Part shown: positions 57,000 to 64,000 of the stretch, in pieces
Position numbering within the stretch: position 1 is the first letter of the stretch
How the letters are laid out: every line of letters starts with the position of its first letter
Origin: Maratus speciosus
Lineage: Eukaryota > Arthropoda > Arachnida > Araneae > Salticidae
DNA length: 64,000 nt
Direction of reading: 5' to 3'
NCBI GenBank assembly: GCA_963932465.1
Contig: CAWVRF010001049.1
Coordinates: 62,001-126,000, forward strand
Made by a program: the position numbers and the translations under genes
The notes under the pieces: model-generated
Told to the model about the DNA's origin: nothing
The model's input: the letters and a program-made list of their open reading frames with translations, nothing else
The model's database searches: none

Positions 57000-57830
57000 A
57001 TCCTGATTAGTTTTGGGGGCTCATTGGTTAAAGATAAAGGGGGGAAAGGGGGCTAGTCCCTCCCCTTAATTTAGATAAATGGGTTTTTCATGCAGAATTA
57101 TTCGATTTGCTCTAAATCTGATATACCGGTTTATTATGTTAAGGAGCTTCCCTGATTAGATTTGGAAGCTCATTAGTTAAGTATAAAGGGGGAAAGAGGG
57201 CTACTCCCCTTAATTTAGATAAATGTTTTTTCATTCAAAATTATTCGATTTGCTCCAAATTCGGTATACCGGTTTATTATGTTAAGGAGCTTCCCTGATT
57301 AGATTTGGAGGTTCATTAGTTAAGAATAAAGAGGGGATAAGGGAGCTAACCCCCCCCCCCCTTAATTTATATAAATGGGTTTTTCATGCAGACTTATTCG
57401 ATTTGCTCCAAATTTGCTATACCGGTTTATCATGTTAAGGAGCTGCCTTGAATAGATTTGGAGGTTCATTAGTTAAGAATAAAGGGGGGAAAGGGGGCTA
57501 CCCCCATTAATTTAGATAAATGGGTTTTTCATGCAGAATTATTCGATTTGCTCCAAATTTGGTATACCGGTTTACTATGTTAAGGAGCTGCCTTGATTAG
57601 ATTTGGAGGTTGATTAGTTAAGAATAAAGAGGGATAGGGGAGCTAGTCCCTCCCCCCACCCCTTTATTTAGATAAATGGGTTTTCCATGCAGAGTTATTC
57701 GATTTACTCCAAATTTGCTATATCGGTTTATTATGTTAAGGAGCTGCATTGATTAGATTTGGAGGTTCATTAGTTAAGAATAAAGGGGGAAAAGGGGGCA
57801 AATCCACTCCTTAATTTATCGGACACTTGT
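57000..57830 (+). repeat. ~150-bp tandem repeat, about 5.5 units
   Basis: TATACCGGTTTATTATGTTA or variants at about 57124, 57267, 57420, 57565 and 57721 (periods 143-156). Each unit has GAAAGGGGGCTA-type G-rich and CCCCTTAATTTAGATAAATG lines, whose G and C tracts vary in length. Non-coding. Confidence 0.93.
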
Positions 57831-57854
57831 GGTACGAATATCATAAAAGTTTGT

Positions 57855-58085
57855 TTTTAGGCTAATTGAAGGGTGTAGAATTCATTTATGCTGTCAGAAT
57901 TGTGTACTGCTATTGAAAAAAACAAAGTTATGGTTCGTTTTAAGATTCAGATGGCCCCGTAAGCAAATTTTATATACATCATTTAAAAGTAGACTTTATT
58001 ACCAATCGTTTGGTACCAGTAACTTTATTCTACGATAATTTTTTCAGAGTTAGTAGGGGTGTTTAATTTTTTTTTCCCACGACTG
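57855..58085 (+). repeat. Dispersed repeat, relative of 17265-17490
   Basis: Shares GCTATTGAAAAAAACAA, ACATCATTTAAAAGTAGACT, CCAATCGTTTGGTACCAGTA and AGAGTTAGTAGGGG with 17265-17490 in the same order. It lies directly behind the 150-bp tandem repeat. 58090-59700 beyond holds only a G run near 58887 and no gene I can support. Confidence 0.85.
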
Positions 58086-59764
58086 TACACTTTAGGTTTT
58101 TCGGATTGTGCTTTACATCTTTCGGTCGGAGTCGGTGTGATCTGGTTTTTAACAAGGAAGTCCTGAATATTTTTCAAATGAAAAACTACAGATTTGACTA
58201 TTAATGGTGGCTCATAGTAATACCCATGTGTTCATTTCTGTACTTAAGGGATAAAATTATACAACACTTTATTATAAACGTGTTAAAATTGGAGCAAATT
58301 TCTTTTACTTTGGGGTTTGGTGGAAGTCTGTCGGTTTTGTGTTGAAGAAATTGTTTTGTTGGGTGCTCGCAGACTCCATTCCTAGGCGTTGAAAATTATT
58401 TAGAGTGTACCATATATAATATAGTTTAATAAAGCAAATAATTAAATAATTTGATAACATTGCAATGATTGCAGTAAATATAATGTGACACTAATAATCG
58501 AAAAAAGTAAAAAAGTCGGATAATTAAGAACTTGAATTATACTCGCCCCTCCTTCACCACTAAAAAAAACTATCTTAAAAAACTCTACACCTGAATTTCT
58601 AGCCATCAGGTGCAAGTTGTACACAGCTGAGAAGCATTTGATAAAAGAAAATTTCTCTCATGTATTTTTAAAATTAGCCAAAGTACGATATACATCTCAC
58701 CTTAAGAAAGTTCGAATAGGAAATGTTTTGGATAATTATTAATTTCTATGCATAAATCATTTATTTAATGCAAATGTTTTTATTGTAATCAAATCTGATA
58801 AATTATCATAGCGTTTGAGCAATTTTTTAATTTTTGTTTGTCTGAAAATTGATGAAAATTTTCCGAAAAATCAAATTCCTTGGAGGGGGGGGGGGGTATT
58901 GCCCCCTCAGCCTCCCTCAAATGGCGGCCCTGTTTCCAAAACTTTCTAAAATATTCATGGAGACATTTTTATGCATAAATACATTAAAATAAAATCCTTT
59001 ATATCTAACTTCCTTTTATCAGTAATTTATTTATTTTTTTATTTATTTTTGACTAGATAATCGTAAATTTAAGAGCTGTTTATTTTTATTCCACCCTAAC
59101 ATTATTTATTCCAGACAGTGTTGCGCCAACATTTGCGTATATGGCGGAAGCATGATGCAACAGTTGAAAGGAGAAATCAATCATCATGTTTGGACATTTC
59201 TTTATTCATTTCATTTTCTTCGGTTACTAACGAAAAAGAGCTATTATGTGACACCAATTTAGCCGTGCTAATAAATCTGTTTTATACAAATAAAGCATAT
59301 TATGGCATTAAACTGGATTATTCCTAATTTTCTCTTATTGATCAAGTTGAATTTAGACACATTTTTTTCGTGAGGGATTTCTGTGATCTCCGGGATGGGG
59401 GTGGGGTTGGAATTTGCACTTTTTGACCATTGAAAACACAAAATCTCAAATCTTCCATGGGGACATTTATTCTCTGGGGAGAATGTCTCCCCCGGGTCAC
59501 CCCATGAATTCAACACTGTTAATGATTTAAAAAAAAAAAATATTAGGACTGTTTCTCTTTCTGATTTAATTAAGAAATTTAAACATTTAAACACGGAATG
59601 TAAAAAATTATTTTGGAGAAGCTATTATTTGTATAATGAATGCCATTGTTGGATCATATACACCTACGTTTACAAATGAACTGAAAATTTAATAGAATAA
59701 TATTAAACTAGAGAACAGGAATTCTGTTTTTTCAGAATTTAGTGCCGCCCCCGGCATTTCCATT

Positions 59765-60737
59765 ACTTCATTTTCTTCTGATGGACTGATGGCTTCTATT
59801 ATTATGAAACAGCCATTATAAATGAAGTGTTAGGTGAAGATGAAAGAGCAGCCGTAAAAGTTTGAACTCTGATTTTCTGGTCGGAATGGGGGGAAAAATG
59901 GCTATATACAGGGCTTAATTTGCGCCGGAGCCCATCGGAGCCCAGCTCCGGTACTTCTCCGTTTTTAGTAAATATTTAAATATTGGACGAAATTCACCGG
60001 ATCTCATAAATACAGGGCTCCGGAGCCCCTTGCAATAGCATTCTTTTTTGTATCATGAACGCTGCCAATTTTAAGGCTCTGTTACGAATTACTCTGTTAC
60101 ACATTTACGAAGCCACTTTCATTTACAATTAGATATAATTACAATGTATTATTATTCTGATAGAAAGCAATCGAGCAGCGTTTCCTCTTTTTGTATAAAA
60201 GCATCGAATCTTTCCGATAACGAATCAGTCTTTTTATTTAATCTGATTTTCAGGGACTCGCCATAAAAGGTTGTTAAGCCGAAAATCGATCATGGTTTAA
60301 GATATGCACCTTTTATAGGAAATTGTAAAACGCTGTTCCATTCTTCAGCATATAAATATTAATTTTTGTAAATTTCAGTCATTTTTCATAAAAATGCATA
60401 GCTGCGAACTGTTTCTTTTTTGTGTCACAGCTATTTCCGAATCATAATCCTTACCATATTTAATCCCAGAATTCTGCAATTAATTAACAATTTCTATTCG
60501 GAAGTAGTGATAACTAAAAAGTGAAATAATTGACAACTAAGTATATGCTGATAGATATATTTTAAATTTTTATTTTGCAAAAGAAAAAAGGCTTTAAATT
60601 TTCGAAATAATGTATGAAATATAAATATGCAGATTGGAGTCACTGGGGAGGGGGGGGGGGGAGGGAGCAGGCTACGGTTGTTAGTATTCCAGAATATTAG
60701 GGCTCCGGTACTTTTTTTGTTAGAAATTAAGCCCTGG

Positions 60738-60779
<42 letters not shown>

Positions 60780-60900
60780 TTTTGACGACTGCTTTTTCAT
60801 CTTCCCCTAACACTTCATTTATAATGGCTGTTTCATAATAATAGAAGCCACCAGTCCGCCAGAAGAAAATAACTCAGTTAAGCGGGACTCTACTGCAGTA
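59765..60900. mobile_element. Hairpin MITE with pogo-like ends, split by hAT
   Basis: The left arm (TTCTTCTGATGGACTGATGG, CAGCCATTATAAATGAAG, GTTAGGTGAAGATGAAAGAG) is mirrored by the right arm (CATCTTCCCCTAACACTTC, ATAATGGCTGTTTCATAATA, AGTTAAGCGGGACTCTACTG). A one-sided relative is at 33100-33230. Between the arms lie only the hAT element and AT/T runs. Confidence 0.75.
59909..60736. mobile_element. hAT element, non-autonomous, 828 bp
   Basis: Ends CAGGGCTTAATTTGCGCCGG and AATTAAGCCCTG are inverted, and the second layer GGAGCC / GGCTCCGG also matches. A perfect 8-bp target duplication, GCTATATA, lies at 59901-59908 and 60737-60744. No hAT transposase frame remains. A G run lies near 60645-60663. 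Confidence 0.93.
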
Positions 60901-62514
60901 CAAAACATATTTCAATTTTAAGACTTAAAGCACACGTTTTATTTTATGTAAAATGACGTCATTCGCATCCGCTTAAGAATTCCACATTTACGATCTACTC
61001 TTAAACATCTGCAGTAAAGCATGCATAGCACATCACTATCGCGAAATAATGCACAAATGCAAAAAAAATATTCAGTCTTTCAAGGAAAAAAAAAGGCGAT
61101 CTAATGATTCATAGATACTTACAATTAAATACAGTATATAATAGCTCCATTGTTTTAACAGAAATCATTCGTTTATATATATTTTTTCAAAATAGCGCGT
61201 ATTTTAATTACATTTTCTTTCGGTTGTTGCGAGAAAATGGCAACAAAAATATATAATTACTATTTTAAAACTATTCTTCCTTTACTTTCTACAGAAATCG
61301 AGTTCTTCCGTTGCCAATATTAAGCAAATGGCTCTAAAAACTACAAAAAAATTAATATTCCAAAAATAAATGGAGATACAGTTTTCTTACAAAATGCATT
61401 TAAAAGAACTTTTTTTCTCCAATACGACGGTATAAAAATTGAAAATGTGCGATGCTTAGAAGTTTAAAAAATTTCTAAACAGTATTTAATCGTAATGCTT
61501 TGTTTTACGGCTAGCCTCTGTAAGGTAACGTTATTTTTTGGACACAAAATAATCTGGGAGAAAGAAATAGCATACCGTACCGGAGGCTAATAACATTTTG
61601 TTTTAAACGTGATATATAATTTTAAATGTTTCACCAATTTTCAAGTTTATTGAGAACTTTTTACGTTTCATCCTCATTCCTCTGTTTGTATTAACTTAAT
61701 TTTTCAATAACGGTTTCTTTGTAATCAATAATACTCTAAAGTTAAAAAATATATGTTGAGAAAATTAAAAATATTTTTTTCAAATAATTCTAATTTAATT
61801 TGATATTCAAAATTTAAGAAAAGCATTTATCGAATTAGATATATATGGTAAGCATATAGAATTTTTCTTTAAATTTGAAGCTAGGTCCTCCTTTATATTA
61901 ATAAAATTGGTTCTTATTTAATATTATTTTTTTCATTCTTGTTAATAAAGTTTGCATTTGTAGTCTTAGAATGTATCCAGCCTCAGCTAGGGATCTAACG
62001 AATTTCGGACGATATTCAGTATTAAGCAGAATATTGTAGATATTTAGAGGAATAAAATCAGGGTAATACATTTTTAGGTAGATTTTGTAATAAGAAATAC
62101 TACATATTACATTTTTCCAACATTTTTGCAGATCTACTCCGATCATGAAACCATAGAACACCAAACCATCCCCAGTTCAAAACTTTATCTAACTATCTAT
62201 CCATATATATCACTTTTTTATGGACACGGTAACTTCCATAATTCTGCACAAACCTCTTCCAAACTGGTCAAGGCCATACCATACAATCAAGGGGCAGAAA
62301 ATCTCGGTAAAGTTCGTTAATGGGCAAAATCGACCAAGGGGATGGAAATAGGGAAGGATTTTGTGAAAACAGAACAAAAACTTCTTAATTATAATGCATA
62401 TCAAATCAGTTTAAAGTTATTATTACTTCTAGGAAGAGGTAAAAAAAAATTATGTATAACAGGTTTTTCATATCATTAAAAATGGGCTCAAGGGGCAATA
62501 AAAATAGAGTTTTA

Positions 62515-62810
62515 AGAAGAAAAAAATTCATAACTTCGTCAATTCACAGGATATAAAATCCACTTAAATTTATTATAAATCTTCTTAATCTTACCTACAA
62601 CTTTTATATTGACAAGTTTTTGATAGTACCAACTCTTACAGAAAAAAGGGAGAGGGTTAAAAAGAAAAAAATCATAACTTCGTCAATTCACAATTTATCA
62701 AATCCGCTGAAATTTATTATAAATCTTCTTGATGTTATCTACAACTTTTATATTGGCAAGATTTTGATAAAACCAACTCTTACACAAAAAAGGAAAAAAA
62801 TATCGTATTA
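62515..62810 (+). repeat. 144-bp tandem duplication
   Basis: CATAACTTCGTCAATTCACA at 62529 and 62673. Each is followed by AAATTTATTATAAATCTTCT, CTACAACTTTTATATTG and ACCAACTCTTACA. About 85-90 percent alike by eye. A third, weaker unit may precede at 62430. 61600-62510 otherwise holds only a trace of the satellite leader near 62130 (CTCCGATCATGAAACC). Confidence 0.85.
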
Positions 62811-62814
62811 AGGC

Positions 62815-63970
62815 TGTTCTCAAATCCATAGGGGCAACTTTATGACATAAGTTTGAATTCCTTTTTGTTCAGAAACGCATGAAATTGGAAGGTGTTGTTA
62901 TACGAAAACTATGTAATTGAAAGACGTTTTCCGTTTTTTTTGTAAACACAATAGATGTTTCAGAAAATACTGTCACAGTTTGAACCAAATTTCCCAACAA
63001 AAGGGAAGAAACACTGAACGAAGGGAGAAAAATCCCTTGTACTAGGTCTGCCAATTTTATACAATTACGTTAAAAAATCTGTATGTCATTGTGTCAGAAA
63101 ATATCAACCTTGTTGAACAGTGTAGTTGAGAACACAGCCTTAACATGATTCTGATAAAACCAGTTCAGAAAAATAAAATTAAAAACTCGTCAAAAGCGAC
63201 CAGAAAAAATTGTCAAACTGTGTTTATCTCTAATCTTGATTTAGCCTTTTTGGTGAAATTAGTACTTAACTTCGAAATCTACCTGTGCCTGCAGGCCGAG
63301 CCGGGAGTGATTTTTTTCTCTTTCTTTTCTTTTTTTTTTTTAATGATTTTCTCAAATCCAAATTGGCTATTTTCTAACGCATTCATATAGAACCATTTTT
63401 ATTTCTTACAAGCATAATATGTACAGCTATTTTCATTCAGATACTAAACAATCAAATTCAATTTTTTAGTGTCAGACTATTTTAAGAATCCATAATCTGC
63501 CTGTTTGTCATACAGTTTTATAATGAGGCTCCTAAAACTTCGCTTATCGGCGAGAATTTTAACTATTTTTTTTTTCATTTTGCACAAAACTATCATTATT
63601 TGATAAATTTTATAGTACAAATAATGTTCCGATACGACAGTTTCTTGAATTTTCATGATTTTTTTTAAAAATAAACGGATATGGGCCATTGCCATTAAAA
63701 AAAAAATATTTTATGAACTGAGATAAGGATTACTACTGCAATTTGTTTGTGTAGAAAAATGTAAGTCACATAAACAAGGTTTTTTAAGAAATAATAATCT
63801 CTTTGTGATGTTTCAACATATTATATTAAACGTATAAAACAGTTAGACATATGAATAACGAAATCTATATCGAATTAAAAATAAAAAACAAACTGTACGG
63901 TATGAATTTTTTGCTTGCTTTTTCTAGTTCCCTACGATGCAACCAAATTTTATACAATGCAATTTTATAT
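62815..63970. other. No recognisable gene or element
   Basis: AT-rich with short T and A runs. Frames at 62869-63695 show no domain and no splice context. Confidence 0.45.
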
Positions 63971-63973
63971 CAC

Positions 63974-64000
63974 ACTAGCTGACCCACCCGGCGTTGCCCT
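63974..64000 (+). mobile_element. Start of another CTAGCTGACCC element, cut by window end
   Basis: CTAGCTGACCCACCCGGCG then TTGCCC matches the start at 29404 with minor changes. The body lies outside the window. Confidence 0.65.

Larger units (their letters stand above)
59706..61595 (+). repeat. Dispersed repeat with CRE-like octamer, copy 2, interrupted
   Basis: Starts ACTAGAGAACAGGAATTCTG (as at 2324). It is broken near 59765 and resumes at about 60900 with TTTCAATTTTAAGACTTAAA. It then follows 2410-3140 line by line, including AAAATGACGTCATTCGCATC (about 60951), GAGAAAATGGCAACAAAA and GAAAGAAATAGCATACC. The insertion between is a hairpin MITE that itself contains a hAT element. Confidence 0.82.

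Overview
This is a repeat-dominated, AT-rich stretch of an animal nuclear genome. I infer an arthropod, plausibly an arachnid. The grounds are dense mariner, Tc1, hAT, pogo and TTAA-type DNA transposon relics, a tRNA-derived SINE with clean target-site duplications, long satellite arrays, and a single spliced metazoan growth-factor exon. Nothing looks bacterial or viral: there are no operons, rRNA genes or CRISPR arrays. The species call is inference from sequence style only.

The one convincing host gene is the terminal coding exon of a secreted TGF-beta/BMP-superfamily ligand (18632-19488, + strand). It has a splice acceptor in front, a stop codon and a plausible 3' UTR behind. It encodes most of a prodomain, a dibasic processing site and a complete cystine-knot mature domain. 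The knot lacks the cysteine that normally links the two subunits, a feature it shares with vertebrate GDF9 and BMP15. Upstream exons, including the signal peptide, are not recognisable here.

Layout: 1-2330 is an array of palindromic (foldback) repeats hit by a SINE, a TTAA element and a retroposon-like insert. 2330-3150 is a dispersed repeat. 3530-4800 is a degenerate satellite. 4989-6124 is a pogo/Tigger-like element. 6792-7074 is a mariner-type MITE. 7647-8483 is a tandem duplication that holds both the empty and the occupied form of one insertion site. 11077-13540 holds two related elements, each carrying a different insertion. 13779-14513 is a large TTAA foldback. 17265-18245 holds repeats next to the growth-factor exon. 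22728-23277 and 24038-25776 hold mariner remnants, MITEs and SINEs. 27607-32570 is a nested mariner followed by an element with internal 785-790 bp repeats. 34998-36985 is a 327-bp satellite with paired YY1/Pho-like motifs. 38351-44300 is a satellite region invaded by piggyBac-like, mariner, Tc1, CACTG-terminated and hAT elements. 45123-46256 is a nested MITE cluster. 50065-53580 holds more repeats with a 530-bp palindrome. 54655-56775 is a compound minisatellite. 57000-57830 is a 150-bp satellite. 59706-61595 is a three-level nest.

All transposase relics I can read are broken, so the mobile DNA looks inactive or non-autonomous. Its value is archaeological: many insertion boundaries are precise enough to order the events. 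Coordinates of degenerate repeats are approximate. Coordinates of target-site duplications and of the coding exon were read base by base.
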